A DNA stretch of 32,955 nt, taken from NCBI GenBank assembly GCA_903873915.1, contig CAIQQH010000002.1, positions 1 to 32,955 of the forward strand. The letters run 5' to 3'. The stretch's first letter is position 1; every line of letters starts with the position of its first letter. This stretch comes from an uncultured Flavobacteriia bacterium (GTDB lineage: Bacteria > Bacteroidota > Bacteroidia > Flavobacteriales_D > Crocinitomicaceae). The notes below the pieces were generated by a model. The model saw nothing but the letters and a program-made list of their open reading frames with translations. It searched no databases and was not told the DNA's origin. The position numbers and the translations under genes are program-made. Positions 24,054 through 31,103 of the stretch are shown here, in pieces.

Positions 24054-24545
24054 TTATTGAGTTTTAATGATTTTAAAGGTGTGAAGGGTTTTTTCGTCTG
24101 AAATGACATGCAAGTAATAGTTGCCTGTCGCATATGAATTGAGCGCAATGGAACTGCTTTCGTTGAGAATCGGCTGCGTCAAAAGCGTTTTTCCAGATGC
24201 ATCAAAAAGCACATAATAGCTGTTCAATGGAAGCGCTGTTGAAGCAATGAGCGTCAGTTCACCGATTGTAGGATTGGGTCCTAAAACAAGAGAAAAAGCA
24301 CTATTTTCATCCGCCGTACTTAAAGAAAACAACTCATAGGGTTGTTGGACTCCTTGGTAGGCACTTCCAGCAGCAACATCGATCGCTGTGTAGTCGATTT
24401 GTCCAACGGAATAACTGGCTGAACCTCCTGCTCCTATGCATTCTCCACCAGTGCTCACTGTATTGGATTGTGCCGAACTTTCTAGGGCAAGTAGTAGTGC
24501 GAAAATACCTGAAAAACAGTGTTTCAATCGTCTTTCTGTTTTCAT
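24054..24545 (-). CDS. Short secreted protein with T9SS type A-like sorting domain
   Basis: 163 residues; signal peptide ending SSAQ (about residue 25). Residues 26-80 contain SNTVSTGGECIGAGGSASYSVGQIDY and GVQQPYELFS, the short Gly-Ser-rich head found in many small T9SS proteins. Residues about 84-163 are a T9SS type A domain (FSLVLGPNPTIGELTLIAST; FKIIKTQ at the end). The S74 protein gene follows two bases downstream, and a 71-residue membrane protein gene ends ten bases upstream, so the three form one minus-strand unit. The same short-protein plus S74 pairing recurs at 27.9-29.9 kb. Confidence 0.85.
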   Translation of the reverse strand: MKTERRLKHCFSGIFALLLALESSAQSNTVSTGGECIGAGGSASYSVGQIDYTAIDVAAGSAYQGVQQPYELFSLSTADENSAFSLVLGPNPTIGELTLIASTALPLNSYYVLFDASGKTLLTQPILNESSSIALNSYATGNYYLHVISDEKTLHTFKIIKTQ

Positions 24546-24555
24546 AAATGTCTTT

Positions 24556-24771
24556 TTATTTGCGAATCCAGTTTCTAAAATAATGATGCAATTTTGGGAT
24601 GAATATTCCCATCAATGGAACAAGAATGACCGTGAATACCAGCGTTTTTAAGAGCGGATGAAAGTCCTTCACCAAGGGGAATATAAGGGCAAACATAATG
24701 TTGATCACAGGGTATACAAAAAGCCATGAAATGAGTAGCATTTTCCAGATTTTTGGTTTGGTGTTTTCCAT
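24556..24771 (-). CDS. Small two-helix membrane protein (71 aa)
   Basis: 71 residues with a polar start (MENTKPKIWKM), helix 1 at about 12-33 (LLISWLFVYPVINIMFALIF), a short loop (VKDFHP), helix 2 at about 40-58, and a basic end (LHHYFRNWIRK). Both termini are positive, so they should lie in the cytoplasm. No family is recognised. It stands ahead of the short T9SS/S74 gene pair with ten bases between, which suggests co-transcription. Confidence 0.6.
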   Translation of the reverse strand: MENTKPKIWKMLLISWLFVYPVINIMFALIFPLVKDFHPLLKTLVFTVILVPLMGIFIPKLHHYFRNWIRK

Positions 24772-24886
24772 GTTTAGCGCTTGATTTTTCTCGAATTTAG
24801 TATTTTTTTGTCAGTATACGCATTTGTGATATTCGTCATGTTTTAATTCTAAGTAGGCAAGTACTTTTATTCGTTGAAATTAAGGT

Positions 24887-25828
24887 ATGAGGTATCTAAC
24901 TATTTTTCTGATTGTCTTCCTGTTAGGCTGTAAAGACAGCAAGACGGAATCAAAACCAGTGCGCAAAGATATGACTGTTGCGGTCTATTCCAGTGTGCGC
25001 TTGGAACCTTTGGGAATGTATCAAGTGAAGGCATCTGTTGGTGGGTTTTTAGAGTCGATGAATGTGGAAGAGGGCGAGTTGATTCACGCTGGAGATTTGC
25101 TATTTGTTATTTCAGACGTCGCAGCCCGAATGAATCTCCAAAATGCGGAGTTGAGCTACCAAATCGCTTACGATTCTTACCGCGGTGAAGCAAATATCCT
25201 CGAGGAGATGCGTGTTGACCTAAATTCAGCTCTTTCTAAAATGAGAAATGATTCATTGAATCTTAAACGATTTAAGGCCTTGTATGAACAAAAAGCAGTA
25301 AGCGAAACGGAATATGAAAATGTGCGCTTGGCGGCAGAGGTTTCTTCGAATAATCTGAGTTCATTGCGCAAACGAGTCCAACGCAAGGAAAAAGAGCTTC
25401 GAAATCAATTGGCTCAATTGCAAAACAATGTGGAGACCAGCACCTCACGCAGCAATGATTTCGTGTTGAAATCCATCATGAAGGGCAAGGTATACCAAAC
25501 ATTTAAAGAGCGCGGTGACTTGGTCAACTTGCAAGAACCTTTGGCCATCATTGGTGATGCGAAACAGTTCGTCTTGAAAATGCTGATCGATGAGGTGGAC
25601 ATTTCCAAAGTGCAAATCGGACAGAAAGTACTCGTCAATTTAGAAGCATACAAAGGAAAATTATTTGAGGCCAGGGTGACACGCATCGCTCCAAAGATGG
25701 ATGAACGCACCCAAACGTTTGAGATTGAAGCGGAATTCGTGAATCCACCAAGTCATCTGTATATGGGACTTACCGGTGAAGGCAACATCATCATCCAAGA
25801 GAAGCAATCTGCACTCGTCATTCCTAGG
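24887..25828 (+). pseudogene. Periplasmic adaptor (HlyD/MFP-type) lipoprotein, C terminus lost at a deletion junction
   Basis: Genuine family sequence covers residues 1-314; the frame then stays open to 25939 through 36 unrelated residues (HSRSSIENLQPDLWWTK...). Lipobox LLGC gives lipid attachment at Cys15. Domains: biotinyl-lipoyl half MYQVKASVGGFLESMNVEEGELIHAGDLLFVI (44-75), a long alpha-helical hairpin (80-190, with FKALYEQKAVSETEYENVRLAAE), the second lipoyl half KGKVYQTFKERGDLVNLQEPLAIIGD (199-224), and a beta-barrel start ending SALVIPR. The usual C-terminal membrane-proximal domain is missing. Such adaptors link an inner-membrane ABC exporter to TolC. The out-of-frame remainder is the C-terminal part of an ABC ATPase, so the locus records a deletion between the two genes. 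Confidence 0.85.
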
Positions 25829-26105
25829 CATTCAAGATCAAGCATTGAAAATCTCCAGCCGGATCTCTGGTGGACAAAAACAACGTGTAGCGATTGCCCG
25901 TGCCTTGATCAACAATCCGAGCATCATCATGGGCGATGAACCAACGGGAAACCTAGATAGTAAAAACGCAGATACTGTGTTTGACATCTTCAAGGAACTC
26001 TCGGAAGAAGAGCATTTGTCCTTATTGGTAGTGACGCATGACCAAGATTTCGCCAACCGCACGGACCGCATCATTCACATGGAGGATGGTCGAATAAAAC
26101 TTTAA
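25824..26105 (+). pseudogene. ABC transporter ATP-binding protein, C-terminal third only (MacB/LolD type)
   Basis: In a different frame from the adaptor, about 93 residues starting LGIQDQALKISSRISGGQKQR carry the second half of an ABC ATPase: signature SGGQKQRVAIARALINNP, Walker B SIIMGDEPTGNLDS with D-loop, the H-loop LLVVTHDQDFANRTDRI and a closing HMEDGRIKL. The Walker A and Q-loop half and any permease gene are absent. It cannot hydrolyse ATP alone. The PTGNLDS and MEDGRI motifs match the MacB/LolD exporter subfamily, consistent with the adaptor in front. The stop lies three bases before the convergent CHU_C gene end. Confidence 0.85.
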
Positions 26106-26108
26106 ACC

Positions 26109-27806
26109 TTAGCGGAATAGATGGAAGTAGGTGTGGCCTTCCACTTCGTTGCCATTGAAGTCTATCGCCTTGTACTTGATGAAATAAACCCCTTCATCAC
26201 AATTTTTTCCACCCGTCTTACCGTCCCAACCCTGGTTGATTCCAGAGATCGTAGCCATTAGATTACCCCAGCGGTTTACAATGATCGCTTCGAATTGTTC
26301 GCCGTATTTCACATCTACGAAATACAACTCATTTGCCCCATCTTCATTTGGTGTGAATACATTTGGAGGAGTCACAATCATTGGTGGTAAAACCTCAACA
26401 ATCGTATCCCACGTATCGGTGCAAATGCCATTGGATGCCGTCAAAATGATCGTGTAAATCCCTGGAACATTATAAGTAGTGGTCACCGTTGTTGTCGAGT
26501 TTGTATCGATGGTTTGACCATTTCCGAAATCCCAAAGGTAGTTCGAAGCGTATTGCGATAGATTTGTGAAGTCGATGACCATGGGTACATTGCCATAGGT
26601 ATCACTTGGCATTCCGTTAGCGACTGGTTGAGGCAATGACGTCACCGAAACTTGATCGGTATCTGTACATCCATTGGCATCGGTCCCTGTTAGCGTAAAG
26701 AGGGTTGTTCCTGCTGGAGGAGCAAATGGCACAGCATTCACGGCTGAATTATCCCACGAATAGCTTGTTGCTCCAGTTCCAGTTAAAGTGACATCAGAAG
26801 GAGATGTTCCTCCGGGTTCGCAAAGAATGATATCTTGACCAGCATTTACCACTGGATTTGGCCAAATGGTGATGGTTGCTGTTCCTGCTTGTGGTTGTGA
26901 ACATTGATTTGCACTGCTCTCTGTTACATTCACCAAGGAGAATACATAAGTCCCAGGCGTATCGGTAGGGTAGGTAATCGAGGTTGAATTTCCTATCGTT
27001 ATGAGTGGTGGCTGCGCAACTCCATTGAGTGTGTAATTGATGATGTAAGGTGCTGTAGCGGATGAACCTGTAAAGTTGATGACAGGATTTGGACCTGACC
27101 CCGCACACAAGGCGGCATTTTGATCAATGGTAGCTGTAGGCATTGGTGCCACATTCAATGTAACAGCAGCCGTTTGAGGGGCAGTACATGAGCCATTCTC
27201 GGTCACGGTTACCGTATAGGTTGTTGTTGAAGAAGGTGTTGCAATTGGATTGGCAATGGCTGCATTGCTGAGTCCAGTTGCAGGTGACCAAGCATACGAA
27301 TAGGTTCCTCCGTTGCACCCGTTTACCGCAGTCGTTGTGAACTGTGATGCTTCTGAAACACACAAGGTATCTTCGGACATATTCACCCCAACTTGTATCG
27401 GGCTAGCGCCTGCAACTGTAAATGTTTGCTCAGGTGTATAGATGTTACACGATGTCTCCCATGCTCTCCATTTGTAGGTTCCAGGACAGAGTGTAGAAAG
27501 GTCAATTACCGTTGTAGGATAAGGTGTTGGTGTATTGTACGTGCATGATGAACACCCTCCGCCACCAAGACAATTTTCTACAGAGAAATGGTTGGCTACT
27601 CCTGAAAAACCAGCATTGGCGCAAACGATTTCAATGTTTACTGTATAACAACATTTCCATCCGGCATTGGATGTGAATGTCAATTCTAAGCTATTTCCAG
27701 TAAGGGTTTGCGTGACATTTGACAAGGCACCACATGGAGAACATGCCTTGGCTTTGGGTGCTAAAATGCTCAAAATTAGCACAAGGAGGAACGATAGTTT
27801 TCTCAT
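26109..27806 (-). CDS. Secreted PKD-domain protein with gliding-motility-type (CHU_C, T9SS type B) C-terminal domain
   Basis: 565 residues; signal peptide 1-21 (ending KAKA). A Cys-rich head follows (CSPCGA; CLGGGGCSSC), then repeated Ig/PKD-like modules: ISEASQFTTTAVNGCNGGTYSYAWSPATGLSNAAIANPIATPSSTTTYTVTVT-type adhesive repeats, GATSYSWDNSAV ... TGTDANGCTDTDQVSV, and a PKD unit NYLWDFGNGQTIDTNSTTTVTTTYNVPGIYTI (about 415-460). Residues about 478-565 form the CHU_C domain: PPNVFTPNEDGANE, FEAIIVNRWGNLM, GWDGKTGGKNCDEGVYFIKYKAID, GHTYFHLFR. That domain directs T9SS secretion of large adhesins. At 565 residues this is small for its class. Surface adhesion is the likely role. Confidence 0.9.
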   Translation of the reverse strand: MRKLSFLLVLILSILAPKAKACSPCGALSNVTQTLTGNSLELTFTSNAGWKCCYTVNIEIVCANAGFSGVANHFSVENCLGGGGCSSCTYNTPTPYPTTVIDLSTLCPGTYKWRAWETSCNIYTPEQTFTVAGASPIQVGVNMSEDTLCVSEASQFTTTAVNGCNGGTYSYAWSPATGLSNAAIANPIATPSSTTTYTVTVTENGSCTAPQTAAVTLNVAPMPTATIDQNAALCAGSGPNPVINFTGSSATAPYIINYTLNGVAQPPLITIGNSTSITYPTDTPGTYVFSLVNVTESSANQCSQPQAGTATITIWPNPVVNAGQDIILCEPGGTSPSDVTLTGTGATSYSWDNSAVNAVPFAPPAGTTLFTLTGTDANGCTDTDQVSVTSLPQPVANGMPSDTYGNVPMVIDFTNLSQYASNYLWDFGNGQTIDTNSTTTVTTTYNVPGIYTIILTASNGICTDTWDTIVEVLPPMIVTPPNVFTPNEDGANELYFVDVKYGEQFEAIIVNRWGNLMATISGINQGWDGKTGGKNCDEGVYFIKYKAIDFNGNEVEGHTYFHLFR

Positions 27807-27828
27807 TTCTAAAGTAGTAGTTTGTGTG

Positions 27829-27859
27829 TAAAGGTATGAAATCCAAATTGTAGACGAAA
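27829..27859 (-). promoter_or_regulatory. Probable promoter of the CHU_C gene (TTTC-N19-TACCTTTA)
   Basis: Minus-strand -33-like TTTC (27856-27859), spacing exactly 19, and -7-like TACCTTTA (27829-27836), one mismatch in each box against TTTG / TAnnTTTG; the start codon is 23 bases downstream. Confidence 0.45.
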
Positions 27860-27887
27860 GAAAATCAGATATGTTGCACCCTAATAA

Positions 27888-29414
27888 TTATTTTTTTTCA
27901 ATGGCCTCTAGTGCTTCGATGCGTTTTAAAAGTGCGTCAATAATGACTTGTTGTTCCTGAACGGCATTGATCAAAGGCAATACAAATTCGGCATAGCGTA
28001 TAGAATAATGGTCATCTACATTCTGAGGTTTTACGATTCCACTGAATTCAAGGCTCATCTTGTCCATGATTTTTTCTACATCTTGCGCCAAAAGACCGGA
28101 GTAGCGAATGCCTTCTTGTCCAGGCGTCGTGTAGGTGTAAGTCACAGGTTTCAATTCCAAAATAAAATTCAACCCAGCATTCAAAGGACGAACATGGTTT
28201 TTCATGCGTTTGTCGGACAGTGTACTCCAACTCACTGGACCACCAATCATAGTTACAGCCGTATTCCCAATTTGTACACTGTTATTGCCGCTTACAATTG
28301 CACCATATCCAATCGCGGTGGCATTGCTGATAGAACCTGATGAGGCATCGGCCCCAAATCCTAGATAGGTGTTGTAGCTCCCGGTTGAATTGTTTTGTCC
28401 TGCAAAATTTCCGATGAAGGTATTGTTGTTTCCAAGCGTGCTAAAATATCCCGCATGTGCACCGTAAAATGCATTTTCTGATCCTAAGGTATTTGATGTG
28501 CCCGTGGTTACCCCCGAAAAGGTGTTGTGCATGCCCTCTGTATTTGATTGTCCAGCGTAGGCGCCAAGAAAGGTGTTTTCATTGCCATTGGTATTGGCCA
28601 AGCCAGCGCGACGTCCTACAAAGGAATTCATCATGCCATCTAAGTTTGCCACCCCAGTTTCTGTTCCAAGGAAGGTGTTTTGAGAACCAACACTGTTGTT
28701 CAATCCCGCATTAAACCCAAAAAAAGAGTTGTTCACACCAATGCTCAAGGCCGCACCAGCGTTGATGCCCACAATGATGTTACCAGTTCCTCGTGCCCAA
28801 AGGATTTTCTTGTTGTTGATCATGTAGCTGCTGTCCAAAGGTATGGTAATGTTTCCATTGACATCGAGCTTTTGAAGTGGATTGTTTGTTCCAACACCAA
28901 TAGTTCCACCAGCATTAAAAAGATTGTAATCGTCCACAACCCATTCATTTCCATTCCAAAAAGTGGTGTTTCCAACTTGCGTTCCATTGGGTAAAAGCGG
29001 TGTGCCTGATGTTCCCGCATGAAGCGCGTAGGGTACACTCAAAAGTTCTGTGGTTCCGAAACTGCTGTAATTGGTTCCTCCAGATAGATCGCCTTCTATT
29101 TCAATAAACTTCGCACCGTTGGGCCAATCCACCGCATTTATTCCGCCGACGACTGGACTGCCTCCGCCGATGGAAAGGGTGAAAAGTCCAAATTCATTGG
29201 TGGTACTATTGTGTGTTTCTTGAAAAACAACTGTTCCATTTGGTGTCACGTCGTGTATGCTAATGCGAATGCCAACCGCCGAATTGGCGAGCACAATACC
29301 AGTGGTATTCCTCGCAATGGATTGGTATTTAAAGCGCTGAGGCACTTGAGCATGGCCCATCGAAACGATGAAAAACAGGATGAAAATCAACCCGGAACAG
29401 TGGCGCAATTTCAT
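27888..29414 (-). CDS. Surface protein with YadA-like repeats and S74 chaperone domain
   Basis: 508 residues from ATG 29414; the open frame extends upstream over the neighbour gene but the signal peptide MKLRHCSGLIFILFFIVSMGHAQ starts here. Residues 24-133 are the N-terminal domain common to these proteins (PQRFKYQSIARNTTG to LLSVPYALHAG). LQKLDVNGNITI follows. Residues about 212-355 are eight or nine 17-residue repeats of the form NTFLGxxAGxxNxxGxx, a left-handed beta-roll like the YadA head. The S74 domain begins at LSDKRMKNHVRPL (Ser400/Lys405 dyad), with YSGLLAQDVEKIMDK, and ends in a coiled coil (EQQVIIDALLKRIEALEAIEKK). The ATG overlaps the stop of the short T9SS partner by four bases. 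Confidence 0.88.
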   Translation of the reverse strand: MKLRHCSGLIFILFFIVSMGHAQVPQRFKYQSIARNTTGIVLANSAVGIRISIHDVTPNGTVVFQETHNSTTNEFGLFTLSIGGGSPVVGGINAVDWPNGAKFIEIEGDLSGGTNYSSFGTTELLSVPYALHAGTSGTPLLPNGTQVGNTTFWNGNEWVVDDYNLFNAGGTIGVGTNNPLQKLDVNGNITIPLDSSYMINNKKILWARGTGNIIVGINAGAALSIGVNNSFFGFNAGLNNSVGSQNTFLGTETGVANLDGMMNSFVGRRAGLANTNGNENTFLGAYAGQSNTEGMHNTFSGVTTGTSNTLGSENAFYGAHAGYFSTLGNNNTFIGNFAGQNNSTGSYNTYLGFGADASSGSISNATAIGYGAIVSGNNSVQIGNTAVTMIGGPVSWSTLSDKRMKNHVRPLNAGLNFILELKPVTYTYTTPGQEGIRYSGLLAQDVEKIMDKMSLEFSGIVKPQNVDDHYSIRYAEFVLPLINAVQEQQVIIDALLKRIEALEAIEKK

Positions 29415-29887
29415 GGGATTGTGTGGATTAGTTTTCCGATAAAACGGGGAAGTTGATCTGGCTGTGACAGATAAATAAAGTATTCTGAACAGGCCTTGTC
29501 GTCGATGTCTATTTGACATGAATGACAATTATTTAAGAATTTTTTCTCGATCAATCTAAACGAAACATCGTAGATGAAAACGGTAGCGTCGTTCCCAATG
29601 TCTCCCTCCAAGAAAAAATGAGTCGAAAAGGGGTTCGGATAAATTTGAAAAGAGAGTTCGTTTACTTCCGAAAGAGCTAAAATTGATTCATAATTTTGTT
29701 GAAAGCCCTGGGTGAGAATCCCACTGCTGCTGATGTCTGTTTCAGTAATTGTTTCACCAATCGTAAAGGATAAGGAGCCTGTTGAATGTGTCCCATACAT
29801 ACCTGAAGATGCAATAACTTCTTGTGCCATTGACAAATGGCAGTTGAGTATGAGTAGGCAGTTGAAGAGGAACTTAAAAAAACGCAT
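29411..29887 (-). CDS. Short secreted protein with T9SS type A-like sorting domain
   Basis: 158 residues from ATG 29887 (MRFFKFLFNCLLILNCHLSMAQ is the signal peptide; the ATG at 29917 only adds ten residues). Residues 23-65 contain IASSGMYGTHSTGSLSFTIGETI and GILTQGFQQNY, the same Gly-Ser-rich head as the 24054 gene. Residues about 75-158 form a sorting domain (LSFQIYPNPFSTHFFLEG...), though the last residues (RFIGKLIHTIP) depart from the usual basic end. Two Cys (NCHSC) are unusual for the domain. The S74 gene follows with a four-base overlap. A hairpin with T-run lies just upstream on the same strand. Confidence 0.82.
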   Translation of the reverse strand: MRFFKFLFNCLLILNCHLSMAQEVIASSGMYGTHSTGSLSFTIGETITETDISSSGILTQGFQQNYESILALSEVNELSFQIYPNPFSTHFFLEGDIGNDATVFIYDVSFRLIEKKFLNNCHSCQIDIDDKACSEYFIYLSQPDQLPRFIGKLIHTIP

Positions 29888-29914
29888 GACATTGTTTGTG
29901 GCCGAAAGATACGA

Positions 29915-29945
29915 CAAAAAGAAAACCCGGGATGGTGCCGGGGTT
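29915..29945 (-). terminator. Minus-strand hairpin with T-run upstream of the short T9SS gene
   Basis: On the minus strand AACCC-c-GG ... CC-GGGTT (one bulged base, 29924-29945) is followed by TTTTCTTTTTG. It lies 28 bases before the ATG at 29887, and no minus-strand gene precedes it between here and 30166. It may end a small RNA or act as a leader attenuator. The rest of this 279-base spacer (29946-30166) shows no gene that I can support. Confidence 0.5.
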
Positions 29946-30166
29946 CATTTCTTAATTGTTTATTTGCTTCACTTTAAACCCCGTGCGCCTGTTTTGTTGG
30001 TGCATATTCTCTGCACAATCCACATCGTTTGTAGCTATTCACAGGCACTATTTCGCTGCGGTCGAGTTAAAAACCAATGAAGATCAGCAATAAAAATCTT
30101 CCTCAATTTATTTCGAATTTTAATCTGAGATGGGACGGCAGTTTCACTTCTTTTGAACATTTTTGT

Positions 30167-30670
30167 ATGATGAAAATACTTTACATACATGGCCTTGGCA
30201 GTTCGCCGAAGTCCGAAAAGATGGACTTGATGAAGTCCCATGGGGAGGTGGTGGCCTTACACCTTGACTATACGACCTGTACAAATGCCTTTCAGCTGCT
30301 GAGTAAAACCATCCAAAAGGAACAAATTACCGCCATCGTTGGAAGCAGCATGGGTGGCTTGTTGGGCTTTTGGTTGGCCGAGGAGCACTCTTTGCCTTGT
30401 CTGCTTTTCAATCCTGCCATTTCGAAGGAATACACCGATTATTCTTTGGGCATAGAAAAACAGGCTTTGGGGAACTGTCCCCAGCGCTTCGTGGTCTTGG
30501 GACAGCAAGATGAGGTCGTCGATCCACAGGCGACATTTGATTATTTAACGAAAAACACGCCGAGCAGCACGGAGCAACGACTCCTATGGTGCAGTACCTT
30601 GGCGCATCAGATTCCAGACGATTTCTTTGGAGAGATGCTCAAGGATTGGACACTTTTCTTGCGCCGATAG
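30167..30670 (+). CDS. YqiA/UPF0227-like alpha/beta-hydrolase (esterase)
   Basis: 167 residues from ATG 30167 (a second ATG follows at once); the frame is open upstream to 30077 but that part lacks family sequence. Small esterase of the YqiA/YcfP group: ILYIHGLGSSPKSEKMDLM (oxyanion strand), VGSSMGGLLGFWLAEEH with the nucleophile Ser, FNPAI, VVLGQQDEVVDPQ with the catalytic Asp, and LAHQIPDDF with the His. No signal peptide, so it is cytoplasmic. It probably hydrolyses acyl esters; the natural substrate is unknown. It is followed by the tRNA promoter region and appears to be a single-gene unit. Confidence 0.88.
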   Translation: MMKILYIHGLGSSPKSEKMDLMKSHGEVVALHLDYTTCTNAFQLLSKTIQKEQITAIVGSSMGGLLGFWLAEEHSLPCLLFNPAISKEYTDYSLGIEKQALGNCPQRFVVLGQQDEVVDPQATFDYLTKNTPSSTEQRLLWCSTLAHQIPDDFFGEMLKDWTLFLRR

Positions 30671-30754
30671 CCGGACCGTTTTTGGCAAAGGTCAATGTTG
30701 AAGTCTCGATTTTCAGCAATTTCTAGATTTAAATTAAAAAAATCCCGGTTTGTA

Positions 30755-30785
30755 TTTGCACACGTCTAAAAAGTGATTACTTTTG
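30755..30785 (+). promoter_or_regulatory. Perfect Bacteroidota sigma promoter for tRNA-Asp
   Basis: -33 TTTG (30755-30758), a spacer of exactly 19 bases, then -7 TACTTTTG (30778-30785), matching TTTG-N19-TAnnTTTG at every defined position. The tRNA begins 73 bases after the -7 box, leaving a leader of about 65 nt. Confidence 0.8.
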
Positions 30786-30858
30786 TCTCCGCTTTTAACG
30801 TTAAGCATTATACAATTTTGAATTCAGCTGATGCTGAAGATCGCAAGATTAAAAAATT

Positions 30859-30932
30859 GGTTTGGTAGTTCAGTTGGTTAGAATACATGCCTGTCACGCA
30901 TGGGGTCGCGGGTTCGAGTCCCGTCCAGACCG
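30859..30932 (+). tRNA. tRNA-Asp (GTC anticodon)
   Basis: Full cloverleaf. Acceptor GGTTTGG pairs CCAGACC with one G-T pair; anticodon stem CATGC/GCATG around loop CTGTCAC with anticodon GTC; T-arm GCGGG TTCGAGT CCCGT; discriminator G. The 3' CCA is not encoded, as is usual in Bacteroidota. Confidence 0.95.
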
Positions 30933-30945
30933 CAAGTTGAAAGTA

Positions 30946-30976
30946 AAAGCCTTCTCAGTTTTGAGGAGGCTTTTTT
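30946..30976 (+). terminator. Rho-independent terminator of tRNA-Asp
   Basis: AAAGCCT-T-CTCA / TGAG-G-AGGCTTT stem of 12 pairs with a GTTT loop and a six-base T-run (30971-30976), 14 bases after the tRNA. Confidence 0.88.
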
Positions 30977-30990
30977 AGTTATTGATTTAT

Positions 30991-31058
30991 TTGGTTAGAA
31001 TATATGCCTGTCATCCCCAAGGACCTTGGGGACGGGATTCGATCTCGTCTATGCCGCA
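30991..31058 (+). pseudogene. Degenerate tRNA-Asp copy interrupted by a palindrome
   Basis: Bases 30991-31013 match tRNA-Asp 30874-30896 at 22 of 23 positions (end of the D-loop through the anticodon). A perfect palindrome with 9-base arms and one central base follows (TCCCCAAGG, 31014-31022; CCTTGGGGA, 31024-31032) in place of the anticodon 3' strand, and 31032-31058 resembles the T-arm and 3' acceptor (a stem ACGGG/CTCGT still pairs). The acceptor 5' strand and D-stem are missing, so it cannot be a working tRNA. Confidence 0.7.
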
Positions 31059-31069
31059 TGTTTAAATCC

Positions 31070-31103
31070 CTGTAAGTATTTGGGTTTACAGTGCTTTTTT
31101 TTT
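31070..31103 (+). terminator. Weak terminator-like hairpin after the tRNA remnant
   Basis: Six-pair stem CTGTAA (31070-31075) / TTACAG (31086-31091) followed by TGC and a nine-base T-run (31095-31103). Confidence 0.4.

Noticed and set aside
24887-25939. The whole 350-codon frame as an intact efflux adaptor
   Set aside because: The last 36 residues are the out-of-frame reading of an ABC ATPase gene, not adaptor sequence.
30035-30241. 68-codon minus-strand frame overlapping the esterase start
   Set aside because: Mostly antisense to the esterase gene and its leader, without recognisable pattern; a small RNA explains the downstream terminator equally well.
31014-31032. Palindrome as part of a CRISPR repeat
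   Set aside because: It occurs once in full, with only one partial copy 388 bases away; no regular repeat-spacer pattern and no cas genes.
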